A DNA stretch of 23,276 nucleotides. It comes from Lichtheimia corymbifera B2541 (taxonomy: Eukaryota; Mucoromycota; Mucoromycetes; Mucorales; Lichtheimiaceae). Positions within the stretch are counted from its first letter, which is position 1. Each line of letters starts with the position of its first letter. Positions 1-10,733 of the stretch are shown here, piece by piece. A program made the translations under genes and the position numbers. Under the pieces are notes generated by a model that saw only the letters and a program-made list of their open reading frames with translations, was not told the origin of the DNA and did not search any database. The stretch spans positions 1 to 23,276 of the forward strand of contig JNEU01000729.1 in assembly GCA_000697475.1 (NCBI GenBank), read 5' to 3'.

Positions 1-152
1 ATAAATGCACTTTCTCGTCTTTACATATGATGAAAAGCATGATGCTATATGACAAGTGGCGTTTTTTCATGATGAAATAGCTTGGCCCTGATAGAGCGGA
101 AGGTGCGCAGGGGCATGTTTGTGTAACACAGCTCATTTGCATGATACTTCAC

Positions 153-682
153 CATGAAAAAACGCCACTTGTCATATAGCATCATGCTTTTCATCATATG
201 TAAAGACGAGAAAGTGCATTTATCTCTAAACTTTACAATGAAACATGGGCTCTTTCATAGAACAATATTGCTCGTCGTGGTCAGGCGCACCTTGTCAATC
301 ATGTATCACAAACAAGCTTGCCAATCATCGATACATTCACTTTTCCGATTTTACATATTCTGAAAGCGTTTTGCTTATGATAAGTGGTGTTTGTTCATTG
401 TGAAGTATCATGCAAATGAGCTGTGTTTCACATACACGGCCCTGTGTATATTCCGCTCTATCAGGGCCAACTTGCTTCACAATGAGCAAACACCACTTGT
501 CATATAGCATCGTGTATAGCATATGTAAAAACATAAAGGTGCCTGTATCTCTAAACTTCACAATGAAACGTGGGGTCTTCGATCGACCAAAGTTGCTCGT
601 CTGAGTGAAGCGCACCTTGGATGCAAGTTTCACGATCAGGCTCGCCGATCCTAGATTTCGCAATGTCACCACCAGCCAAAGT
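153..682 (+). repeat. Left arm of 530 bp inverted repeat
   Basis: Each base n pairs with base 1396-n. Three mismatches were seen, near 585, 650 and 673. Two of them are CG in this arm against TG in the other arm. The outer end at 153 is where the sequence switches strand relative to the copy at 1172-1323. Confidence 0.93.
373..508. mobile_element. Short foldback (MITE-like) unit; further copies at 43-182, 888-1023, 1214-1352
   Basis: The unit has imperfect terminal inverted repeats of about 33 bp built on the motif ATGACAAGTGGTGTTTG. The TIRs enclose a core of about 70-80 bp that carries GGCCCTGATAGAGCGGA and CAGCTCATTTGCATGATAC. The copy at 888-1023 is its mirror in the palindrome. The copy at 43-182 has much longer stems, and the one at 1214-1352 has a diverged right TIR. 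There is no coding capacity, consistent with a non-autonomous foldback element. I could not identify a target-site duplication, so the class is unknown. Confidence 0.6.
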
Positions 683-713
683 CGAAAAAAATTCAAGAGG
701 TCGACCCAGATCT

Positions 714-1243
714 ACTTTGGCTGTTGGTGACATTGCGAAATCTAGGATTGGCGAGCCTGATCGTGAAACTTGCATCCAAGGTGCGCTTCACTCAGACGAG
801 CAACTTTGGTCGATTGAAGACCCCACGTTTCATTGTGAAGTTTAGAGATACAGGCACCTTTATGTTTTTACATATGCTATACACGATGCTATATGACAAG
901 TGGTGTTTGCTCATTGTGAAGCAAGTTGGCCCTGATAGAGCGGAATATACACAGGGCCGTGTATGTGAAACACAGCTCATTTGCATGATACTTCACAATG
1001 AACAAACACCACTTATCATAAGCAAAACGCTTTCAGAATATGTAAAATCGGAAAAGTGAATGTATCGATGATTGGCAAGCTTGTTTGTGATACATGATTG
1101 ACAAGGTGCGCCTGACCACGACGAGCAATATTGTTCTATGAAAGAGCCCATGTTTCATTGTAAAGTTTAGAGATAAATGCACTTTCTCGTCTTTACATAT
1201 GATGAAAAGCATGATGCTATATGACAAGTGGCGTTTTTTCATG
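714..1243 (-). repeat. Right arm of 530 bp inverted repeat
   Basis: This is the reverse complement of 153-682. The identity with the left arm stops at 1243, but the sequence continues to 1323 as a direct copy of the first 152 bases of the window. The copied unit is therefore longer than the hairpin arm. Confidence 0.93.
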
Positions 1244-1403
1244 ATGAAATAGCTTGGCCCTGATAGAGCGGAAGGTGCGCAGGGGCATGTTTGTGTAACA
1301 CAGCTCATTTGCATGATACTTCACAATGAACAAAGACCACCTATCATATAGCATCATGATTACAGCATATGTAAAAACATAAAGGTGCATGTATCTCGAA
1401 ATC

Positions 1404-2020
1404 TTCATAATGATGTGTAGAGACTTTATGAGAACGATGTTGATCAGCATGCCCGAGAGCACCTCCTGACCAAGTTTCGGGGTCGCGATGGGCAATATCG
1501 GCGCGCACGGCCGTACACCCTATTTATGTTATTATCCCTTCGTCGTCTCTCCTACATTCAATGTTTTCATAATGAACTCTGGGGACTTTATGAGAACGAA
1601 ATTGCTCGGCGTGGTCGAAAGGATGTTGTGTGAAAGTTTTAGGTTCGAGGTGGGCAAACTCGGGGAACAGGAGCGTCGACCCTATTTTTCTCTATATTTG
1701 GGCTGGCCCGCATTCAAAATGTTCATAATGAAGTGTGCGGTTTTTAAATGAATGGAGTTGATCAGCATGTGCGAGAGTACCTTCTGACCAAGTTTCAAGT
1801 GCGAGATGGGGAGTCCCAAGAAACTACATACTAACTGACTTTTTCAAAAATCCGGCGCTTTCCCAATTTCCATCTATATATCCGTTATAGTAAACCCCAC
1901 ACTATGCTCTCCCATTCGAAATTTTCAAATGAAGCATGGGTTCGTTATTAAGACAAAGTTGATCAGCATGACCGAGAGCACCTTGTGTGCAAGTTTCAGG
2001 TTTGAGAAAGGCAATCAAGG
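1404..2020 (+). repeat. Diverged tandem units of about 160-200 bp
   Basis: Four degenerate copies begin near 1408, 1568, 1727 and 1928. Each has the order CATAATGAA, a pyrimidine-rich block, AGAACGAAGTTGATCAGCATG or a variant, a GAGAGCACCTTGTG-like block, AAGTTTCAGGT, then a purine-rich GAGATGGG stretch. The same module is recognisable inside the palindrome (near 236-300 and 560-640) and, inverted, at about 4770-5222. It has no credible coding capacity and may be a dispersed element or satellite. Confidence 0.6.
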
Positions 2021-3127
2021 TCATGGATCAATTTTACAGTGTGCAGGCAGTGCCTGATCTATTTAATTTTCACCTCTTCCGCTCTCTGCTTCTTGCCCCT
2101 TCCTCCTCCCATTCTCAACTGTTGCCCCCCTTCAAGTACAACTACCACCTGCAAACGATTGTCCTGCTTCAACCCATCATGTCAATGCTACCAATGTCTT
2201 GATCGGATTGTCTTCGACTGAATGGCAACTGCATGGCGTGTATACAGCTTACTACAGCACCCGTGTTCCTTGACACTGCACGTTCTCTTGTACACCCCTC
2301 TACCACAACCAATCGTAACAGCATTCATTCCAGCAGTTGCTATTAGCAATGGCTTTATTGTCTCAAGCAGCGTTCACAATCTTGTCACTCTACTACTACA
2401 ACACGCTCCTCTGCCACAACCATCCCGTAACAGCAGCTGCCATTAGCAAGGTCTCCATTGTCTCAAGTTACTTGCGGCCTCTCCACGTGGACAACTGATA
2501 GCCATTGTATAAAAGCTGCTTTATTTACGTGTGGCATCTTGCAATGAAGCATACGACTTCTAATGGTTGGTCCCATATCAGTTATCAAGTATCCCGCAAT
2601 AAGCTGCACTGAAAATGACCAAGAAAGCGAGAGACCAACACTCGGATGGAAAAGGAAGCATATCAGCAGCGATCACAGAGGCTCTTTCGTATGGGACTCG
2701 CAACGGTTATGGATGATGGGATGGATGCAATCAAGTGCAGTGATGAGATGCCCTGGAATGTTGCTTTGGCTACTTGGTTCGTCGTCAGCAGTAACGAACA
2801 CGTGGACACGGCTGAGGATGATGATGGATTGGATGAATTGGATGGCATGGAAACGAGGGCTTATATCTTTGACAAGAGAGGATTTACCACCATGGATGAT
2901 AATGCAACATTCAAGTCAATGCATGCAACAGCTACTTTTACAATCATGGATGAAGATGCTATGACGGCAGCAACCAAGAATGCAATGACACAACGACACC
3001 TGCTGATTCTTTGTGATCCACTGGTTGGCATCTGGAAGGAAAGAAAGGATAGAAATTTGAAGGCCGGAAGAGGAGATTGGATTATACCCACATCATTGTA
3101 TCGAGATGCTCTTGTTCCTTCTGTCAT
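1565..3127 (+). repeat. Left arm of an old inverted repeat of about 1.6 kb
   Basis: Read forward, this arm matches the reverse complement of about 3525-5222 along its length. Landmarks are 1569-1680 against 5150-5222, 1925-2040 against 4728-4855, 2163-2500 against 4260-4600, 2700-2850 against 3950-4060 and 3015-3127 against 3525-3630. Pair sums drift from about 6785 to 6650 because of indels. Identity is moderate by eye, far lower than in the 530 bp palindrome, so this duplication is older. Both arms share an internal two-unit tandem duplication (about 2300-2460 in this arm). Confidence 0.85.
2508..2515 (+). promoter_or_regulatory. TATA-like box in the left arm
   Basis: TATAAAAG lies 131 nt upstream of the ATG at 2646. 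The equivalent part of the other arm has lost it. It may be the core promoter of the left-arm open frame, or chance in AT-rich DNA. Confidence 0.35.
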
Positions 3128-3167
3128 ATTACATTCATTAAAGCTTCATTGTTCATATGCTGATTAG
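2646..3167 (+). CDS. Hypothetical protein inside the inverted repeat (173 aa open frame)
   Basis: I do not recognise the family. The frame is worth noting because its middle part is conserved at protein level in the opposite arm: PWNVALATW matches SWNVALVTW and TAEDDDGLDELD matches TAEDDDGLDGIE. The two copies stay in the same frame for about 48 residues while the DNA around them has drifted. Further on, MHATATF-like and AMTQRHL-like segments also match the other arm, but in a shifted frame there. The protein is acidic and methionine-rich, with no signal peptide or membrane span. A start at 2646 is arbitrary. An upstream similarity at about 2560-2610 (W..HI.YQ..RN in both arms) hints at a missing 5' exon. 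It could be a captured gene fragment or part of an unknown transposon. Confidence 0.35.
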   Translation: MEKEAYQQRSQRLFRMGLATVMDDGMDAIKCSDEMPWNVALATWFVVSSNEHVDTAEDDDGLDELDGMETRAYIFDKRGFTTMDDNATFKSMHATATFTIMDEDAMTAATKNAMTQRHLLILCDPLVGIWKERKDRNLKAGRGDWIIPTSLYRDALVPSVILHSLKLHCSYAD

Positions 3168-3524
3168 ACGATGGGTAGTGCCAATAACTGATTGTATACA
3201 TGTTTAAATAGACGCTTGTATCTTCAATGTTAATAAACCCATAGTAATGGTACCCAACAACCCTGCTGGTCACGGAAGCTTGATCCATTGTAAGCTTACA
3301 TCATTACGGCTAAGAAAGATGATGAGCTCTGCGGCACAAGTACATAATGCTTACCTATGACAACGGCCCTATCAGCGTGATCCACCTTGTATGTATAGCC
3401 TTATATAAGAACGAACCCTAGAGACAAACAATACCATTACCGCTCATAGCCTTGGATACACTGATCATTTATGCCTGTTAACCACATCATAGGCAGACCT
3501 TACTATTTAGGGATTGTCTATCAT
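3128..3524. other. Spacer between the arms of the 1.6 kb inverted repeat
   Basis: About 400 bp with no match between its two halves and no credible open frame. AT-rich, with AATAAA at 3231-3236 just past the left-arm open frame, which could serve as a poly(A) signal. Nothing else was seen. Confidence 0.5.
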
Positions 3525-4100
3525 GCACTCTCCACCGAAGCATCTTGATACGATGAAGTAATGATGCAATCTCGCTTTCCAATCCTCAAGTTTCTATACC
3601 CCTTTCAATCCAGAAACCAACAAGTGATCCACATCTTGCACGTGTGAACTGATTGCAGTGTTTTAAATACTATGTTGAATTCAATGAAAAAGTCTAAGAA
3701 TAGCACATGGTAGTATGAGTGTTTATCGAGTAAGTATGGTTGAGGGGAACAGCATTGTAAAGAATAAGCTACGGGTGTATCACATCTAGTCAACAGGGAT
3801 AATTGTGCCATTGTATTCTGGTTTCTGCCGTCATAAACATCCTTCATCCGTAACTGTAAAATAGCTGATGCATGCATAGGCTTGAGTATTCCAATAGTAT
3901 CCATGCTGTAAAGCACCTTTCGCCAGAATATAATCCATTTCTTCAATTCCATCCAATCCATCATCATCTTCAGCCGTAACCATGTGCTCGTTCCTGCGGA
4001 CGACGCGCCAAGTAACCAAAGCAACATTCCAGGACATCCCATCACAGCACTTGTTTGCATCCATCCATCCAAATCCAATATGTTGGTTGAAACTAGCCAT
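3525..4100 (-). pseudogene. Decayed inverted copy of the left-arm hypothetical gene
   Basis: On the minus strand, 4100 down to about 3930 encodes the counterpart of the left-arm protein core (SWNVALVTW, NEHMVTAEDDDGLD). After that the match continues in another frame (MHASAI, NTMAQLSLLTRCD), so a frameshift lies near 3920-3900. A segment of about 150 bp absent from the left arm interrupts the match at about 3637-3787, after which similarity resumes to about 3525. I infer a broken paralogue. An unrecognised intron could mimic part of this. Confidence 0.5.
3627..3787. other. Segment of about 150 bp found only in the right arm, bounded by near-identical 9-10 bp direct repeats
   Basis: Relative to the left arm, where the sequence reads straight through near 3010-3020, the right arm has extra DNA bounded by ATCCACATCT (3627-3636) and ATCACATCT (3779-3787). 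The arrangement resembles an insertion with a target duplication of about 8-9 bp. I saw no clear terminal inverted repeats. A deletion from the left arm is the alternative. Confidence 0.35.
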
Positions 4101-5222
4101 GTTGATCGTTGCTGGTATACTCCCTTTTCCTACGCCTGGCTGTTGGTCAATCCTTCTTGGTCATCTTCCTTCGCAGCTCATCCAGGCGATGATTGTTTGT
4201 ATTGCGGTTGATTTGATAGTTGATATGACATCCCATCCATTGGAATCCGTATGTGTCAAAACAAGTTGCTGCAAGTAAATTGAGACAATGGAGAAAGACC
4301 GTGCTAATAGCAACAGCTGTTACGTTTGGTCGCGGCAGAGAAGTGTGCAAGAGCGTGTGTTGTAGTAGAGTGACAAGGCTGTGAACGCTGTTCGAGACAA
4401 TGGAGTAAAGACCTTGCTGATAGCAATTGCTGGAATGAATGCTGTTGCGATTGAGTGTGGTTGAGGAGAGTACAGTGAGAACGTGAAGTGTCAAGAAATG
4501 GGGGCGTCGTAGTGGGGTGCACACGCCATGGAGTTGCCATTCAGTCAAGGCTTTTCAAATCAAGACAGTTGTAGCATTCACATGAAGGGGTGCAGCAGGA
4601 CAATCGTTCGCAGGTTGTAGTTGTAGTTGAATGGGGCAACAGTGGAGAATGGGAGAAAGAGGGAAGAGGCTGGGAGTGGAAGAGCTGGAAATTAAAGTTG
4701 GTTGAGCTGTCATGCATATTCATGCACACTGTAAATTGATCCAAGATCTTAAGATTGCCTCTCTTAAACCTGAAACTTGCACACCAGGTGCTCTAGGACA
4801 TGCTGATCAACTTTGTCTTAATAACGAACCCACACTTCATTTGAAAATTTCCAAAGGAAGAGCATAATGTGGGGTTGACTATGACGGACTGAAATTCCGT
4901 ACCCGTCCAAATTTATGAAATGTCAAGTAATATGGATTACCTTGGGATTCCCAATCTCATACATGAAATTTGGTGAGAATATTTGCTGGAACATGCTGAT
5001 CATCTTCATTCATTTAAAAAGCACATGCTTCATTATGTTAATTTTGAATGGGGGGCGGTCCTAATGTAGGAAAGACAATGAACGGACGGGGTACATAAGC
5101 AAGCTGTACGACCCACCTCCCCGAGATTGCATACCTCGAGCTTGAAACTTGCACACAAGGTACTTGAGGGCAACTGATCAATTTTGTTCTCATAAAGTTT
5201 CCACAACTCATTATGAAAGTTT

Positions 5223-6858
5223 TGAATGGGGGTGCTTATACATGAGGGAGGATGATATGAGCGGACGGGAACGTGCAGCTTATTACAGAGGTTGTCTCTT
5301 TGCAAATATGGATGGAAAATGGGGGTGCGGGTTCCTGCAAAGATGAATGCTACGAGAGTGTAATATGATGCCTGAGCGTGTACGCTTATTGTAATAAGAT
5401 CATTACACATAGATAGTGTTCAACGGGAAATCAAAAGGATACGAGCGAAGCGGATAGGTCTTGGCTGCTAGTCTTCTATATTAGATATCAATACTATATT
5501 TTCACATCGCACTTTGCTTTTGGATTGCTCTTGACCATACGCTTAACAGACATAGCCAATGTGTCGCAATGGATTCTCTTGTTATTCACAGAGGTAATAT
5601 GATGCTACAAGTTGTTGCACAAACGCATTGTAGATACCGACTATGAGAGCTGTCATGTGTCCAATGGCTACGTATCTCATGTTTCTCCACATTATGCTTG
5701 CTTTTTATCCTAAAAAGCGACCAGCATTCCGATTCATGATCGTATCACTTCGAGGTTAGACAAATTAAAAACGACTTGTATTCATTGATATTAAAGGTAT
5801 AGGGCGAAGATGATCGTATCTATAGCTTGCCAACAGAGCTTCTTATAGGAATGGCAGATTAAGTATACAAGATGGGACATGTGCGATGACCCAAGTGCTG
5901 GGATGATCTACCCCAAGACACTATAGCTGTATATTTTCCCTCCGCTTACCCCGCAAATCGAGACAAAAATGTCTCAATCTTCCCATGCTCATTGATGCAT
6001 TCTTGAACTCAGGCGCATATTGATCTTCGAAAACAAGGTATGGTTTCAGAATCTTAATCCGAGAGACTTATAACTTATACCACACCATACATTTTCTGTT
6101 GTCTTTTCTACCATGCATGCCAAGAGCAGATATTCGAAACAGCCCCGCTGCACTATTTCCACTAGTTCACACACGCCGCTGTTACACGATTTGATACTTC
6201 CTTACAATACGTATATAACCTTTCGTCCCACGTACCGGATAGGCGGAAGCGTCATTGGGACGATCATAAATGCGATATATTTACTTCCATTCCGAGTTTA
6301 GTCATTATATATCGTGCTTTAAACGGTGAAAATAGCTTCTACAACATGTTAAACCTCGGGGAACTTCCATTCGCAGACTAGCGGCTACCTCCGAAATGAG
6401 ACGAGACATCGTATGAGGAGACAAAAGTTACAGTCTGGAGTCAGCCATCAAGGGACAAATTACGATTGGCAGAAGTGGGCTAAGGGCACAGCTGACATTT
6501 TTGTCTCAGATCAATATGATGGAAATTGTACACAAAGATCGCTGTGCAAAGGAGCAATGCCATCCTGTTGTGCAATATTGTACATCATGTAATTGCAAGG
6601 GTGCGTATTACCAGAGGCTGGGGTATACGGGATATTGGTTACATTGATTGCCTTTTAGCCTGCAATGGACTAATCCCACACCAGAGAGTAACACACGTGG
6701 ATGCAGTGATAAGCAAAGATCAGAAACATTCCATCATCAGCATCAAGGCACCGCCACCACATTGCAGCATTTCCACGCTGAGAGAGAACTAGCACCATTC
6801 ACAGTGTACAACAGCTCGCTAGAAAACATCAATGTAATACAGCTGATACCATCTTTTG
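5223..6858. other. Intergenic region without recognised gene
   Basis: AT-rich DNA between the repeat region and the acid phosphatase. All frames are short (88 aa at most) and none resembles a known protein. I found no tRNA-like cloverleaf. The last 300 bp act as the upstream region of the phosphatase and hold a CACGTG box and a TATA box, listed separately. Confidence 0.5.
6694..6699 (+). promoter_or_regulatory. CACGTG box upstream of the acid phosphatase
   Basis: A perfect palindromic CACGTG followed by G lies 254 bp upstream of the phosphatase ATG. CACGTG(G) is the core site of the phosphate-starvation bHLH activators Pho4 (yeast) and NUC-1 (Neurospora). Finding it ahead of a secreted phosphatase suggests phosphate control, but a single 6-mer can occur by chance. 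Confidence 0.4.
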
Positions 6859-6866
6859 TATAAATA
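6859..6866 (+). promoter_or_regulatory. TATA box of the acid phosphatase gene
   Basis: TATAAATA lies 82 nt upstream of the first base of the ATG codon region and is followed by a pyrimidine-rich leader, a normal fungal core promoter layout. Confidence 0.65.
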
Positions 6867-6947
6867 TCAGGGACATTTTCTTTCGTTGTCAGTTCGTATT
6901 CCTCGTCGTTTTTCTCCACTAGGGCTCCCTCTCTTTTTTTCATCATA

Positions 6948-8258
6948 ATGAAACTCGCGGCTGTTTGCTCATTGGCCTTGTTAGCCCATGCTGCGCATGG
7001 TGCTGCTGCTGCTGTTACATCTTACAAGCATGACATTGATTGGCTCTCACAACATGGTGCATCCAAGTCGCCTTATCCCGAGGTGCCATCCACTGACAAC
7101 ATTACCGAGACACATGAATTGGTGCAGCTCCAAATTATCAAGCGTCATGGATCAAGATACCCATCGGAGGGTGACACTGCCGATTTGATTGAGGTGATTG
7201 ACTTGCTCAAGAATGCCACCAACCCACCGGACTGGATCAAGGATTATGAAAACCCATTTTTGCCTCGACGTGCTGGCTCACTCGATAAAAATGGCCAATA
7301 CGAGCACTATGATCATGGTCGTCGTGTCGCCAAAAATTATCCCGACTTGGTGCAACAAGTGATTGACGGTGACACAATCATCCACATGTCAGCATATTCC
7401 TCTTTCTCGAACCGCACATCACAATCAGCCGCGGCTTTCCAATTAGGCCTTTATCAAGGTGATGGGTCATTTGGCACGGAAAAGTTCTTACCCGCACCCT
7501 TATTACAATATGGCAAGGATAACGATACTATTCTTGCTTTGGATGGCAACTGTCCCAACTGGAAGAAGCGTGGTGACTTGGATGATGAATCACACGCATA
7601 CCGTGATCAAGCTGAAGCACCTATTGCCAAACGTCTATCTGAGGAGCTTGGTGCCAACGTCACAGTCAAGCACGTTGACCACATTTACACCGGCTGCGTC
7701 TTTGAAGTATCCCATCGTCGCCGTGCAGATACTTTCTGCTCTTTGCTTTCCAAGGATGATATTCTCGTCAATGAATATCGCGAGGATTTGAGTTACTATT
7801 ACGGCTGGGGTCCTGGTGACAAGCTCAATAGCCAAGTCGCGTGTGCCACTATGCAGGATGTCATGGCCAATATTGACGCTGCCACTTCAAGCAAGAGCAA
7901 TGACAAGGACGCTGATTATGATCGTATTGCTTTCAAGGCTGGCCATAGAGAAACCATCATGTTCATGGAATCCTTCCTCGGCATGTTTGAAGAGGGTCCT
8001 AAGCTTCAAGCCAACTCAAGCCAATCCGACATTGACAACCGTGTCTATCGTTCATCTAAAGTTGGTCACTTTGCCGTCAACTTTACCTTCCAGCTCTTAC
8101 GCAAGGATGGCAAGTTCTATATCCGCACTCTTTTGTCTGAACGTCCTATCACCGTTCCTGGTTGCAAGACTGAGATTTGCCCTCTTGATCAATTCAAGGC
8201 TGCTCTTGCTGACAAGCTCAAGTGCAACATCGACCAAGTGTGTGGCCTTAGCAACTAG
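6948..8258 (+). CDS. Secreted histidine acid phosphatase (phytase/MINPP-like), 436 aa
   Basis: Single-exon gene of the histidine phosphatase clade 2 family (His_Phos_2), which removes phosphate from phosphomonoesters such as inositol phosphates through a phospho-histidine intermediate. The catalytic RHGSRYP motif is at residues 66-72, with His67 as the expected nucleophile. The proton-donor motif is read as GHRET (332-336), which aligns in context with the HAE of multiple inositol polyphosphate phosphatases rather than the HD of fungal PhyA/PhyB, so the MINPP branch is more likely. Residues 1 to about 20 form a clear signal peptide. There are at least seven N-X-S/T sites (for example at 51, 89, 155, 192, 237, 356 and 378). 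Length fits the family. No GPI or ER-retention signal is seen, so secretion to wall or medium is inferred. It is convergent with the mannosidase, 282 bp between stops. Confidence 0.9.
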   Translation: MKLAAVCSLALLAHAAHGAAAAVTSYKHDIDWLSQHGASKSPYPEVPSTDNITETHELVQLQIIKRHGSRYPSEGDTADLIEVIDLLKNATNPPDWIKDYENPFLPRRAGSLDKNGQYEHYDHGRRVAKNYPDLVQQVIDGDTIIHMSAYSSFSNRTSQSAAAFQLGLYQGDGSFGTEKFLPAPLLQYGKDNDTILALDGNCPNWKKRGDLDDESHAYRDQAEAPIAKRLSEELGANVTVKHVDHIYTGCVFEVSHRRRADTFCSLLSKDDILVNEYREDLSYYYGWGPGDKLNSQVACATMQDVMANIDAATSSKSNDKDADYDRIAFKAGHRETIMFMESFLGMFEEGPKLQANSSQSDIDNRVYRSSKVGHFAVNFTFQLLRKDGKFYIRTLLSERPITVPGCKTEICPLDQFKAALADKLKCNIDQVCGLSN

Positions 8259-8540
8259 TAGCATACATGGACATACATAGAGCCCTATATTAGTTTATCA
8301 CCTGTGCAGTGCACAGACATCCCCCCCATATTATTGTATATCTCTGTACTCATACGATTAAAGAAAAGTGAATATGTATTATGATAAATCATGGTGGAAT
8401 GAAACCCATCTATTATTGATTTGTGTATATTTGATGCTGCATGGGATGTGGTATTGTGTGTAATATGCATGTGTGCAACATTATGGAGCCAGGTCAGGGT
8501 ATAGTGTGCTATTAGCTGACTGGCTGATGTGCGTGGTATA

Positions 8541-10618
<2,078 letters not shown>

Positions 10619-10725
10619 ATAGCCGATGCGATGGGAAAAAGAAAACGAAAATGGAAAGAGGAACGAATGAAAGATGGGTGAGTGGGAGAGAAAGAGAGAG
10701 CTGGTAATAAAGAAATCGGGGTCGA

Positions 10726-10733
10726 TTTATATA
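10726..10733 (-). promoter_or_regulatory. TATA box of the GH47 mannosidase gene
   Basis: On the minus strand TATATAAA lies about 108 nt before the start codon, followed by a long CT-rich leader (10620-10700), typical of fungal promoters. Confidence 0.6.

Larger units (their letters stand above)
1..1323. repeat. Alternating inverted array (three copies, orientation + - +) with long near-perfect palindrome
   Basis: Positions 153-682 are the reverse complement of 714-1243 over 530 bp with only three differences found by hand, separated by a 31 bp spacer (683-713). Positions 1-152 repeat 1172-1323 directly without a difference that I found. As a result 1-72 is also the reverse complement of 153-224 across an 80 bp loop. 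The simplest reading is three copies of one segment in alternating orientation, the first truncated by the window start. Open frames in this stretch are mirrored between the arms and resemble no protein I know, so I call no gene here. The very low arm divergence suggests recent origin or gene conversion. Confidence 0.93.
3525..5222 (-). repeat. Right arm of the 1.6 kb inverted repeat
   Basis: Reverse-complement partner of 1565-3127. It is longer because of an extra segment at about 3637-3787. It carries the inverted copies of the tandem units (4770-5222) and of the two-unit repeat (about 4290-4450). Confidence 0.85.

Noticed and set aside
154..1059. Open frames of 60-119 aa on both strands within the palindrome, several identical in the two arms
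   Set aside because: They are mirror images produced by the inverted repeat; composition is not protein-like, and no family, start context or splice signals support them.
4147..4548. Minus-strand 133 aa frame in the right arm of the 1.6 kb inverted repeat
   Set aside because: The aligned left arm does not keep this frame, and the sequence contains a non-coding-looking two-unit tandem repeat. Only a short C-terminal piece (W..HI.YQ..RN) matches, so no gene is called.
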